Both the position numbers and the translations under genes were made by a program. A stretch of DNA of 64,000 nt from Deinococcus cellulosilyticus NBRC 106333 = KACC 11606 (GTDB taxonomy: Bacteria > Deinococcota > Deinococci > Deinococcales > Deinococcaceae). The stretch lies in NCBI RefSeq assembly GCF_007990775.1, contig NZ_BJXB01000015.1, positions 89,053-153,052 of the forward strand, given 5' to 3'. Shown piece by piece: positions 57,119 through 63,858 of the stretch. Under the pieces are notes generated by a model. That model saw only the letters and a list, made by a program, of their open reading frames with translations, searched no databases and was not told where the DNA came from. Every line of letters starts with the position of its first letter. The stretch's first letter is position 1.

Positions 57119-57147
57119 AGCAGAAGTCAGTTTAACTGACTTCTGCT
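57119..57147. repeat. Perfect palindrome upstream of nitrilase-like gene
   Basis: AGCAGAAGTCAGTT (57119-57132), T, AACTGACTTCTGCT (57134-57147): 14 pairs around one base. It ends 8 bp before a TATGTT -10 box, so it may be an operator, or a terminator-like hairpin within the repeat unit. Confidence 0.65.
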
Positions 57148-57155
57148 GAAAGCAG

Positions 57156-57161
57156 TATGTT
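57156..57161 (+). promoter_or_regulatory. Leaderless -10 box with GTG start
   Basis: TATGTT, 6 nt upstream of the GTG at 57168. TTAACT at 18-bp spacing, in the palindrome centre, is a possible -35. Confidence 0.5.
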
Positions 57162-57167
57162 GATCCT

Positions 57168-58511
57168 GTGCACAAAATCCACATGCTGCTGCTTCTAGGA
57201 GCCCTCATGTCTGCAGCCCAGGCCAGAGAATTCAGAGTTCACGCCCTGCAACCCCAGTGGGAGATTGCGGTCTACAGGTCTGCAGAGACCTTCCAGAAAT
57301 GGATGCGCAGCCAGTTGATGCTGGCCCAGACCAACTTTGACCCTGAGCGCCCCAACCTGGTGGTCCTGACAGAGCTCAATGGTCTTCCCCTGGCGATCAG
57401 GGGCTCAGTGCTGGCGCAGAAAGCCCCCAGCCTGCAACTGGCCCTGGCAGCAAGCCTCATCAAACACCTTCCAGAAAGTGCCTATTTTGCCCTTTCAAAA
57501 AAGGTCAACATTGTGCAGGGCCTGATGCTGGCCCTCGCTCCAGAAAACATGCAACTGTACCTGAGGACCTGTGCAGAGCTTGCAAGGGAACATCAGGTTT
57601 ACCTGCTCTGTGGCAGCAGTGTGCACCCCAGACTCACAGAGCAAAACGGCACCATCCGCATGGGTGCTCCTGAACTCTACAATCAGGCGGTCTTGCTCAG
57701 TCCAGAAGGCAAAGTGCTTGGAACCTGGGACAAGGTTCACCTCACGGCAGATGAGTACCCACTCGGCATGGTGGATGCCCCTTTAAAGGATCTGGTCACG
57801 GTTCCCACTCCAGTGGGAGACATCGGGGTGGCCACCAGTCTGGACGCCTTCAGGCCAGATGTGATCGAGCAACTTGAGCGCACAGGGACCACTGTTTTTC
57901 TTCAACCCGATGCCAATGCCACAGAGTGGACAGGCACCGAGCACGGGACCTCCACAACAAGGCCCCAGCCGGAAGCGTGGCTGGACAGCAGCTGGGCTGT
58001 CGTGCAAAACAGCAGGACCATTCAGTACGCCGTGAATCCGATGGTGGTGGGCAACCTGTTTGATGTGAGTTTCGATGGACAGAGTGCCATCATTGGCAAG
58101 GCAGACCAGGCCGCCAACCAGCAGTCTTACATCATGACCGAGCCCAGAGCGGGATTCCTGGCCCTGATGCCCTGGGTGAAAGAGGGTACCCCTGAAGAGC
58201 TCAGGACCCTGGGGGAAAAGCTGAAAGCAGGCTCGAAAGATCCACAGGAAAACCAGTACCGCTCAGGGGCCATCTTTGCAGATCTGACCTTGCCAGCGAG
58301 CACCGTGCCACCCCATCCGTTGCGTCCTTATGAACAGGCCTTGCAGGCTGTGATTGACGGCAAAGACATCCACAATCCAGCCAGAGCCCTGGGTTTTTTC
58401 TGGTGGATCGTGGGAGGTCTGCTGCTCATGTCTCTGTTCAGCAGGGCAAAAAAAGGAACAAAAGTGGTGCTGGGCCTGTTGGGTCTGCTGCTGGTTGGGC
58501 TGGGATTCTAG
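57168..58511 (+). CDS. Exported nitrilase-fold protein without catalytic cysteine
   Basis: A 447-residue protein with a signal peptide (to about residue 19), a nitrilase/CN-hydrolase fold and two C-terminal hydrophobic segments (about 400-446). The catalytic Glu (LTELNG, about 69) and Lys (WDKVHLTADEYP, about 189) are in place, but the nucleophile position, normally C-x-D-x-R-F-P-E, reads SLDAFRPDV with Ser about 224. It is probably not an amidase and may bind ligand or use Ser. Topology resembles the nitrilase domain of Lnt, but without its N-terminal helices. A GTG start follows a leaderless TATGTT box. It overlaps the convergent GHL10 gene by 4 bp. Confidence 0.75.
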   Translation: MHKIHMLLLLGALMSAAQAREFRVHALQPQWEIAVYRSAETFQKWMRSQLMLAQTNFDPERPNLVVLTELNGLPLAIRGSVLAQKAPSLQLALAASLIKHLPESAYFALSKKVNIVQGLMLALAPENMQLYLRTCAELAREHQVYLLCGSSVHPRLTEQNGTIRMGAPELYNQAVLLSPEGKVLGTWDKVHLTADEYPLGMVDAPLKDLVTVPTPVGDIGVATSLDAFRPDVIEQLERTGTTVFLQPDANATEWTGTEHGTSTTRPQPEAWLDSSWAVVQNSRTIQYAVNPMVVGNLFDVSFDGQSAIIGKADQAANQQSYIMTEPRAGFLALMPWVKEGTPEELRTLGEKLKAGSKDPQENQYRSGAIFADLTLPASTVPPHPLRPYEQALQAVIDGKDIHNPARALGFFWWIVGGLLLMSLFSRAKKGTKVVLGLLGLLLVGLGF

Positions 58512-59911
58512 AGCAGTCCAGCGTCATTGACCCGGTTGTTCTGCAAGGTGATGGTTTTGCGCGTTTTCAGGACCCGCAGTTCCACTTTTCCTGAAGGAAG
58601 CTGGGTGAATCCGAAATATCCCGTTGCATCCGTAACGGTGCGGGCCACCAGACGACCCGATTTCCAGAGTTCCACAGCCACCCCAGACGTCTCCTTGCCT
58701 TTCAATCGGCCTTTTAAAGAGGTGCTGGGCAGAGGGGCCACATCAAAGGCCTCACCTGCGGGCAGCAGGTTTTTCAGCCCCTCGTATTCGGTGGTCACAA
58801 CAGGATTGGACATGTAGTTCCCGAGGGTCGGGAAACGGTAAGAGTAACCCGCCCATCCCATCCCTGCCTCCAGGGCTTTCTGGGTCTGGGCCTGAATGCC
58901 AGCAAAATCATTGAGGTACCAGGCGATGCCAGACGCATTCACTCCAGCCTGTTTCGCTGCAAAATCCACCCACCCTGCGTACCACTGGTCCTGCGGGGCT
59001 TTGCTCTGGCGTTTGTAGTTCATCATCACGTTCAGCTCCAGATAGCCTTCTCTCAGCCACTGGGGCCAGTTCTGCAAAACCTCGCCATAAGTGCGGGTGG
59101 TTTTGAACTCTTCTGTGGTCTTCGGTGCAGCCCCGTAAGTGATGGTGGCCGCACTGAACCACGCTCTGGGCTTCACGCTTTTGACCTCCAGAAAGAGGTG
59201 TTTGACCAGCAGAGACACCTGTTCCCTTCTCCAGTCGCTCCATTTCCGGTCCTGGGGAATGGGCACACTGGTGGCCCCGGTTTCCCTGAAGTACCTGGAG
59301 AGCGAATAGGGATTGTATCCCCAGATGGGAGCACTGATCTTGACCGGATCAGGATACCGGATGCGGTCCAGCATGATGCCATCGAGTTCATAATTCTGGG
59401 CCAGGCTGCGCAGACCATCGGCAAAGAACTTCACCACCCCGGGATGGGCGAGGTCAAAGTAATAGTCTCTGCCGGTGTAGGCCTCACCTGCATTGTTGAA
59501 GGTCAGCCAGGTGTCTGCAAACTCATCCAGACCGTGGGCATTGATGGGATGAAGGGGGTTCTGGGGAGGGGTCACCTCACTGTTGGTCATCCCGTGAATG
59601 ATCACCCAGGCGTGCACCTGCATGCCTGCTTTGTGGGCTTCACGGATCAGGACGTCCAGAGGATCAAACCCTCTGGGCATGGCAGGATCTTCCGTCACCG
59701 GGAAGGTGCTTTTCAGGCAGTAGCAATCTGCCCGCCTCACCACCTGGGGAAAAAGGGTGTTGAGGCCCATGGTTCGGGCATCCTGCACCAGTTTCCTGAT
59801 TTCCGTTTCGGTTTTGAAACCTGGACCAAAAGCGTCCACCCACAGGCCCCGAAGGGGTGCAGCAGCAGCGGTGGAGAGCAAAGCAGACAGAAGGAGCACG
59901 ATGCGTTTCAT
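58508..59911 (-). CDS. GHL10/UPF0748 (YngK-like) exported glycosidase
   Basis: A 467-residue protein with a Sec signal (to about 18). A TIM-barrel GHL10 domain (about 19-360) starts LRGLWVDAFGPGFKTETEIRKLVQDARTMGLNTLFPQVVRRADCYC and contains HAWVIIHGM, ELDGIMLDRIRYP and ELNVMMNYKRQ. A C-terminal beta-sandwich of the carboxypeptidase-regulatory type (about 385-465; LKGRLKGKETSGVAVELW, VTDATGYFGF) follows. Relatives act on glycans in the envelope. A TATACT box lies 12 nt before the ATG. Confidence 0.88.
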   Translation of the reverse strand: MKRIVLLLSALLSTAAAAPLRGLWVDAFGPGFKTETEIRKLVQDARTMGLNTLFPQVVRRADCYCLKSTFPVTEDPAMPRGFDPLDVLIREAHKAGMQVHAWVIIHGMTNSEVTPPQNPLHPINAHGLDEFADTWLTFNNAGEAYTGRDYYFDLAHPGVVKFFADGLRSLAQNYELDGIMLDRIRYPDPVKISAPIWGYNPYSLSRYFRETGATSVPIPQDRKWSDWRREQVSLLVKHLFLEVKSVKPRAWFSAATITYGAAPKTTEEFKTTRTYGEVLQNWPQWLREGYLELNVMMNYKRQSKAPQDQWYAGWVDFAAKQAGVNASGIAWYLNDFAGIQAQTQKALEAGMGWAGYSYRFPTLGNYMSNPVVTTEYEGLKNLLPAGEAFDVAPLPSTSLKGRLKGKETSGVAVELWKSGRLVARTVTDATGYFGFTQLPSGKVELRVLKTRKTITLQNNRVNDAGLL

Positions 59912-60001
59912 GGTGTCTGGGTCAGTATACGGGCTGCCTGTGAAAATTGGCCTTAAGGTTTGCAGGCCCTTTCAACACAAATGTGCACTTCCGGGAAAGT
60001 G

Positions 60002-60010
60002 TGCTATAAT
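60002..60010 (+). promoter_or_regulatory. Extended -10 promoter of rpmB
   Basis: TGCTATAAT: perfect TATAAT with TG extension. TGTGCA at 17 bp is a weak -35. Start about 60017, leader about 49 nt with GGGAGG. Confidence 0.7.
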
Positions 60011-60065
60011 TGCAAGGCTTATTCTGGGCCGAAGAGGCTCAGGACTCCAAGGGAGGCTTAAGAAC

Positions 60066-60287
60066 ATGGCTAAAGTCTGCGAACTTTGCGGAAAAGGACC
60101 CGTCGTGGTGAACAGTGTCATCCGTCGTGGTAAGGCAAAAAAAGATGGCGGTGTGGGTCGTAAAACCACCGGCATCACCAAAACCCGTCAGCTGCCCAAC
60201 CTGCAGCGTGTGACCCTGCGCCGTGGTGAAGCCACCCTGCGCCTGCGTGTCTGCACCAAGTGCCTGAAGAGCGCCCACACCCTCTAA
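60066..60287 (+). CDS. rpmB: Large ribosomal subunit protein bL28
   Basis: A 73-residue bL28 with two CXXC pairs (CELCGKGP near the start and VCTKCLK near the end), the zinc-binding type. The core KKDGGVGRKTTGITKTRQLPNLQRV is characteristic. GGGAGG lies 9 nt upstream of the ATG. A longer frame from 59757 is antisense to the glycosidase gene and is rejected. Monocistronic, with two hairpins downstream. Confidence 0.96.
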   Translation: MAKVCELCGKGPVVVNSVIRRGKAKKDGGVGRKTTGITKTRQLPNLQRVTLRRGEATLRLRVCTKCLKSAHTL

Positions 60288-60305
60288 GGGTGCGGTCCAC
60301 CTAGC

Positions 60306-60338
60306 AAGCCTCACTTCTGAATCCCTGGAGTGAGGCTT
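60306..60338 (+). terminator. Hairpin after rpmB
   Basis: AAGCCTCACT (60306-60315) pairs perfectly with AGTGAGGCTT (60329-60338), followed by AACTTTTG. A weaker terminator before the one at 60371-60399. Confidence 0.65.
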
Positions 60339-60370
60339 AACTTTTGCAGGCAGACCATTGCTTAACTGAA

Positions 60371-60399
60371 AACGCAGATGCACAGCGCTGCGTTTTTTT
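60371..60399 (+). terminator. Second terminator after rpmB
   Basis: AACGCAG (60371-60377) with CTGCGTT (60388-60394), then a run of T. Confidence 0.75.
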
Positions 60400-60405
60400 C
60401 TATTG

Positions 60406-60434
60406 TTGAAATGAAAAAACCAGTAAAGGACAAT
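60406..60434 (+). promoter_or_regulatory. Leaderless promoter of 60440 gene
   Basis: TTGAAA (60406-60411), 17-bp spacer, GACAAT (60429-60434), then 5 nt to the ATG. AAAGGA inside the spacer end is too far to decide between leaderless and leadered use. Confidence 0.55.
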
Positions 60435-60439
60435 GGAAC

Positions 60440-61171
60440 ATGCCCAAACTCAATCAAATTATCGCTGTGGAAAAATCAGTCAAAAGCCGCTCTTTTCAGG
60501 AACTCACTGAGGCGCATCACGCCCTGCAGAAACCCACCCTGCTTGCGGGCATCTCCCGCACCTACAGACCCAAAGATGAAGAGGGAGAGCAACTGCCTCC
60601 CGAGTCCACCCGTGTGCAGGTGAAAGCAGAGGAGATCATTCAGCGCACCTCACAGATCCTCTCCAATCTTTTTGATGTGACTGCCACCAAAGACTGGACC
60701 AACTGTGAAGCCAGAGCCAATGTGGTGGTCGGGGAACAGGTTCTGCTGAAAGACGTTCCCGTGAGCTATCTGCTTTTCCTGGAAAAACAACTGGTGGATC
60801 TGGTGACCTTTGTGCGTAAGCTGCCTGTGCTGGACGCCTCCGAAAGCTGGTCTTTCGACCCTGGTGCAGACTGCTACGCCACAGAACCCATCCAGACGGT
60901 GCGCACCAAGAAAATCCCACGCAACCACGTCAAAGCAGAGGCCACCGACAAGCACCCCGCCCAGGTGGAGGTCTACTACGAGGATGTGACTGTGGGTTAC
61001 TGGCGCACCATCAAATTCTCTGGAGCCCTCCCTGCCCAGCGGGTCCATGAGCTTCTGGGTCGCATCCAGAAGTTGCAACAGGCCGTCAAATTTGCCCGTG
61101 AAGAAGCCAACGGCGTGGAGGCAAAAGAGCAGAAGGTTGGAGAAAAGATCTTCAATTACCTCTTCGGTTGA
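60440..61171 (+). CDS. Conserved uncharacterised protein (possibly DUF7873)
   Basis: A 243-residue soluble protein: MPKLNQIIAVEKSVKSRSFQELTEAHHALQKP at the start, a mid-region with VPVSYLLFLEKQLVDLVTFVRKLPVLDASESW, and a helical C-terminus. Similar proteins occur in actinobacteria, phages and Deinococcus, and I believe they are classed as DUF7873, but I cannot confirm this. No enzyme motif is seen. It lies just before the tRNA-mimic RNA on the same strand; no terminator is obvious between them, so a link is possible but unproven. Confidence 0.75.
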   Translation: MPKLNQIIAVEKSVKSRSFQELTEAHHALQKPTLLAGISRTYRPKDEEGEQLPPESTRVQVKAEEIIQRTSQILSNLFDVTATKDWTNCEARANVVVGEQVLLKDVPVSYLLFLEKQLVDLVTFVRKLPVLDASESWSFDPGADCYATEPIQTVRTKKIPRNHVKAEATDKHPAQVEVYYEDVTVGYWRTIKFSGALPAQRVHELLGRIQKLQQAVKFAREEANGVEAKEQKVGEKIFNYLFG

Positions 61172-61216
61172 TCTGGCCTACGCCGTTTGATGAATGCCCG
61201 GGGTCTGGCCCACCTC

Positions 61217-61222
61217 TATAAT
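61217..61222 (+). promoter_or_regulatory. -10 box of the tRNA-mimic RNA
   Basis: Perfect TATAAT; predicted start about 61229. No good -35 at 16-18 bp. Confidence 0.55.
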
Positions 61223-61264
61223 GGGTTCTGGAGTACCAGGCTCAGTCTGAACTTCAAGCTCACC

Positions 61265-61348
61265 GGAGCGAGGTGCACAGTGCAGGTTCGACTCCTGCCC
61301 CTGCCACTCCTGGCAGGGTGGCCCAACGGCAGAGGCACACCCAACTCC
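61265..61348 (+). ncRNA. tRNA-mimic module A
   Basis: Closing stem GGAG-CGA-GGTG (61265-61275) pairs with CACC-CAA-CTCC (61338-61348) around a symmetric internal loop. T-arm GCAGG/CCTGC with loop TTCGACT (61282-61298). Acceptor-like hairpin CCCTGCCA-CTCC-TGGCAGGG (61299-61318, 8 bp). Then TG and a D-arm GCC/GGC with loop CAACGGCAGA holding the invariant GG (61321-61336). Confidence 0.7.
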
Positions 61349-61423
61349 ACCATCAACTTCAAGTTCTTGCTCCAGACTCCGTATTCGCTGCTGAACGTCA
61401 AATCGAATGCCAATGGTCGGAAC

Positions 61424-61496
61424 TTGCTGGATATGGGTTCAAATCTCATCTGGCCCGCCACTCATGGGCCGGTGGCCTAACGGTAAGGCACAGCAA
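61424..61496 (+). ncRNA. tRNA-mimic module B
   Basis: Closing stem TTGCTG (61424-61429) with CAGCAA (61491-61496). T-arm ATGGG/CTCAT with loop TTCAAAT (61433-61449). Acceptor strand CTGGCCC followed by GCCA, then CTCAT and GGGCCGG (61450-61472). TG, then D-arm GCC/GGC with loop TAACGGTAA (61475-61489). Confidence 0.7.
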
Positions 61497-61558
61497 CCTC
61501 AAGAATGAACCAGAGGCTTAAACGTGTTGATGTGTGCAATTGAGCAGCACACCCTGGC

Positions 61559-61590
61559 TCCGAATCAGGCTACGATTCGGGGCCGCTTTT
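61559..61590 (+). terminator. Terminator of the tRNA-mimic RNA
   Basis: CCGAATC, 7-nt loop, GATTCGG, then GGCCGC and six T. It stands between the RNA and the convergent lspA gene. Confidence 0.75.
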
Positions 61591-61615
61591 TTGGACCCCC
61601 TGACAGATTCTGAGC

Positions 61616-62116
61616 TCAGGCTTCCAGGGTGTTGCGCGGTGCTTCAGGCTTTCTGGCGAACAGACTGGAGGCCATCAGCAGAATGGTCCCAGAGACAATG
61701 CAGATGTCTGCAAGGTTGAAAATGGGAAAGGGCTGCCCATAAATCCTCTGTGTGACCCAGGACAATTGGTGGGAATAAAACATGTCAATCACCTTGCCAT
61801 ACCAGAAAACATCAATGGCGTTTCCCACAGCCCCCACAGCGATCAGGAGCAAACTCCAGAAGGTGATGCCCTGGGGTTTCTGTTTTGAAAGATAAAACAG
61901 AAGGCCAATTCCCACCCCAACACGAAGCACAGCCAGGAAGACAGTGGCTCCAGCAAACAGGTTCCACGCTGCCCCTGTGTTAAAGGTGAGGATAAGGGAC
62001 AGGACGTTCTGAATCACGGGTGTGTAGGTATCGGTCTGCAGGTGACCCAGAGACCAGACTTTAAGCCACTGGTCCAGTCCAATCAATACAGCGAAAATCA
62101 AGAGGGCAACGGGCAT
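61616..62116 (-). CDS. lspA: Lipoprotein signal peptidase, paralogue 1
   Basis: A 166-residue type II signal peptidase, which removes signal peptides from prolipoproteins. Four helices; family boxes are LDQWLK, NTGAAWNLF, GNAIDVFWYGKVIDM with the first catalytic Asp, and FPIFNLADICIVSG with the second. TACCAT lies 5 nt before the ATG, suggesting its own leaderless promoter. It is one of two adjacent copies and keeps all catalytic residues. Confidence 0.93.
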   Translation of the reverse strand: MPVALLIFAVLIGLDQWLKVWSLGHLQTDTYTPVIQNVLSLILTFNTGAAWNLFAGATVFLAVLRVGVGIGLLFYLSKQKPQGITFWSLLLIAVGAVGNAIDVFWYGKVIDMFYSHQLSWVTQRIYGQPFPIFNLADICIVSGTILLMASSLFARKPEAPRNTLEA

Positions 62117-62146
62117 ACTGCATGGTATCTGCCCGGAAGATGAGAT

Positions 62147-62168
62147 AAAAAAACCGGAGGTAACCTCC
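62147..62168 (-). terminator. Terminator between the two lspA genes
   Basis: Reverse strand: GGAGG, TTA, CCTCC, GG, then seven T. It separates the transcription of the paralogues. Confidence 0.8.
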
Positions 62169-62190
62169 AGTCACAGTTCCAAAACAGTGT

Positions 62191-62694
62191 TCAGGCTTCT
62201 GGCGTGGTTTGCTTTTTGGGCTCAGGTTTCTTGCTGAAGAGGCTGGCTGCAATCAGCAAAATGGTTCCCACCACCACACAGGAATCTGCAATGTTGAAAA
62301 TGGGGAAGTCCTGCTGATGGATCTTCTGGGTGACCCAGGAGAGCTGGTGGGAGTAGAACATGTCCACCACTTTGCCCAGGCGAATGCCATCAATGGCATT
62401 GCCCACTGCTCCAGCAGCGATCAGAACCAGAGACCAGAAGGTGATGCCTCTGGGTTTTTCCCTCCAGAGGTAGACCAGAATCCCGATTCCCACCACCAGG
62501 CGCAGCACAGCCAGAATTTTGGTGGCTCCACCCAGCATTCCCCAGGCGGCACCTGTGTTGTAGACCAGGGTCAGGGAGAGCACATTGTCAATCAGGGGTT
62601 TCAGAACGTAAGGCTGCAGGTTTCCGACCGACCAGGCTTTAAGCCACTGGTCAAGACCAATCAGCACGGCAAAGACAATCAGAGCAAGCGGCAT
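62191..62694 (-). CDS. lspA: Lipoprotein signal peptidase, paralogue 2
   Basis: A 167-residue LspA with LDQWLK, NTGAAWGML, GNAIDGIRLGKVVDM and FPIFNIADSCVVVG; both catalytic Asp are present. It is very similar to paralogue 1, including FYSHQLSWVTQ, so a recent tandem duplication is likely. The ATG at 62694 follows a TATACT box by 7 nt (leaderless). An upstream frame to 62790 is not used. Confidence 0.93.
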   Translation of the reverse strand: MPLALIVFAVLIGLDQWLKAWSVGNLQPYVLKPLIDNVLSLTLVYNTGAAWGMLGGATKILAVLRLVVGIGILVYLWREKPRGITFWSLVLIAAGAVGNAIDGIRLGKVVDMFYSHQLSWVTQKIHQQDFPIFNIADSCVVVGTILLIAASLFSKKPEPKKQTTPEA

Positions 62695-62701
62695 CCCTAG
62701 A

Positions 62702-62707
62702 AGTATA
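62702..62707 (-). promoter_or_regulatory. Leaderless -10 box, lspA paralogue 2
   Basis: TATACT on the reverse strand, 7 nt upstream of the ATG at 62694. Confidence 0.55.
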
Positions 62708-62812
62708 CCGGAGCCAAAAATGAAACGGGTAGGGAAGATCACTGGCAGTGTGCAGCGCAGCCTGAGCTGCGTCAAATCCGTACAAAACAACTTTCCGTCA
62801 GAGCAAAAATGT

Positions 62813-62818
62813 TAGATT
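62813..62818 (+). promoter_or_regulatory. Leaderless -10 box, luxS
   Basis: TAGATT, 6 nt upstream of the ATG at 62825; no ribosome-binding site. Confidence 0.5.
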
Positions 62819-62824
62819 AAACCC

Positions 62825-63292
62825 ATGGCGAAAGTGGAGTCCTTCGATTTAGACCACACCAGGGTTCGCGCTCCATACGTGCGCATTGCTGGCGTGAAAC
62901 ACACCCCGAAAGGGGACACCATCACCAAATATGACCTGCGTCTGACCCAGCCCAATCAGGAAGCCATCGATTCCGCAACCCTACACACCCTGGAGCACCT
63001 GCTTGCAGGCTACCTGAGAGACCACCTGGAGAATGTGCTGGATGTGTCCCCCATGGGCTGCCGCACGGGCATGTACATGGCTGTGATCGCTGAACCTGCT
63101 CCTGACGATGTGCGAGCAGCTTTCGAGAAATCCCTTGAAAATGTGGCCCAGCACGGTGAGAAGATTCCCGGAGTCAGTGAACTGGAATGTGGCAACTACC
63201 GGGACCATGACCTGCAAAATGCCAGAGCGGTGGCCAGAAAAGTGCTGGACCAGGGCCTGATTGTGCAGGAGACCATCAACATTCAAAGATGA
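62825..63292 (+). CDS. luxS: S-ribosylhomocysteine lyase
   Basis: A 155-residue LuxS that splits S-ribosylhomocysteine into homocysteine and the AI-2 precursor DPD. The metal site is HTLEHLLAG, with the third ligand Cys in ELECGNYRDHDL, and PMGCRTGMYM carries the catalytic Cys. Complete length. A marR gene follows after 10 bp and is probably co-transcribed. Confidence 0.96.
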   Translation: MAKVESFDLDHTRVRAPYVRIAGVKHTPKGDTITKYDLRLTQPNQEAIDSATLHTLEHLLAGYLRDHLENVLDVSPMGCRTGMYMAVIAEPAPDDVRAAFEKSLENVAQHGEKIPGVSELECGNYRDHDLQNARAVARKVLDQGLIVQETINIQR

Positions 63293-63302
63293 CACGGCAG
63301 CG

Positions 63303-63824
63303 ATGACACAGCTTCCCCCCTCAGACGACCCCCTCAAAGCACTTGACCAGACCCTGCTGCAGCTCCTGACTGCGCTGGAGGTCGTTCTGATTGCCCGTCC
63401 TCTGGCCACTGTCCTGGGGGAAGAAGAAGAGGTGACCGGTGCCCAGCTCCGCACCCTGCGTTTTCTGGACAGTGTGGAATTCGCTCTGGTGGGTGACATT
63501 GCCGCTGGACTGGGCATTTCCTATCCTGCAGCAACCAAGGCCGTGGATCGCCTGTGTGACCGGGGTCTTGCCGAGCGTTACAGAGATGCCATGGATGCAC
63601 GCCGAATCCAGGTCAGCCTGACCGCCAGAGGAAAGTCTGTTCTGCAGGAGGTGCAGTCTGAACGCACCCGCTACCTGCAGGGCATTTTTGAGCAGCTGCC
63701 CCAGTCCCCAGCAGAAATGAACAGCCAGCTTTCTCTGCTGCTCCGGGAGATCATCCGAGATCCTGATGTCCTGGACGCAATTCGCAGGCAGAGCGGACAG
63801 GTCAGAACAGACGGACATATATAA
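63303..63824 (+). CDS. MarR-family regulator
   Basis: A 173-residue winged-helix protein. The recognition region is VGDIAAGLGISYPAATKAVDRLCDRGLAERYRDAMDARRIQVSLTARG, the MarR pattern. The first ATG after the luxS stop (63303) has only a weak ribosome-binding site, so translation may depend on luxS. Effector and targets unknown. Confidence 0.88.
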   Translation: MTQLPPSDDPLKALDQTLLQLLTALEVVLIARPLATVLGEEEEVTGAQLRTLRFLDSVEFALVGDIAAGLGISYPAATKAVDRLCDRGLAERYRDAMDARRIQVSLTARGKSVLQEVQSERTRYLQGIFEQLPQSPAEMNSQLSLLLREIIRDPDVLDAIRRQSGQVRTDGHI

Positions 63825-63836
63825 GGAGAGAAATCA

Positions 63837-63858
63837 GGAGGCGCAAGCCTCCTTTTTT
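63837..63858 (+). terminator. Terminator of luxS-marR
   Basis: GGAGGC, GCAA tetraloop, GCCTCC, six T. The remaining 140 bp of the window show no gene. Confidence 0.92.

Larger units (their letters stand above)
61229..61592 (+). ncRNA. Putative Y-like RNA with two tandem tRNA-mimic modules
   Basis: A 444-bp gap between the 60440 gene and lspA holds a TATAAT, two tRNA-like modules and a terminator (61559-61590), giving an RNA of about 360 nt. Each module has T-arm, acceptor hairpin, T8-G9 and D-arm in that order, the reverse of a tRNA gene and the arrangement described for the effector module of bacterial YrlA Y RNAs. No open frame with coding character crosses it. A stem GTGTGC/GCACAC (61532-61552) follows the second module. 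I could not identify a Ro-binding stem. The two modules may be separate RNAs made by processing. Confidence 0.6.

Noticed and set aside
61265..61496. Two ordinary tRNA genes, or one tRNA with a long insertion
   Set aside because: Reading 5' to 3' as normal tRNAs, the GGCAGGG and CTGGCCC acceptor strands do not pair and no anticodon loop with T33 can be placed. Pairing works only in permuted order.
61229..61592. Two-piece permuted tmRNA
   Set aside because: There are two modules, no tag reading frame and no pseudoknot set, and Deinococcus radiodurans has a one-piece tmRNA.
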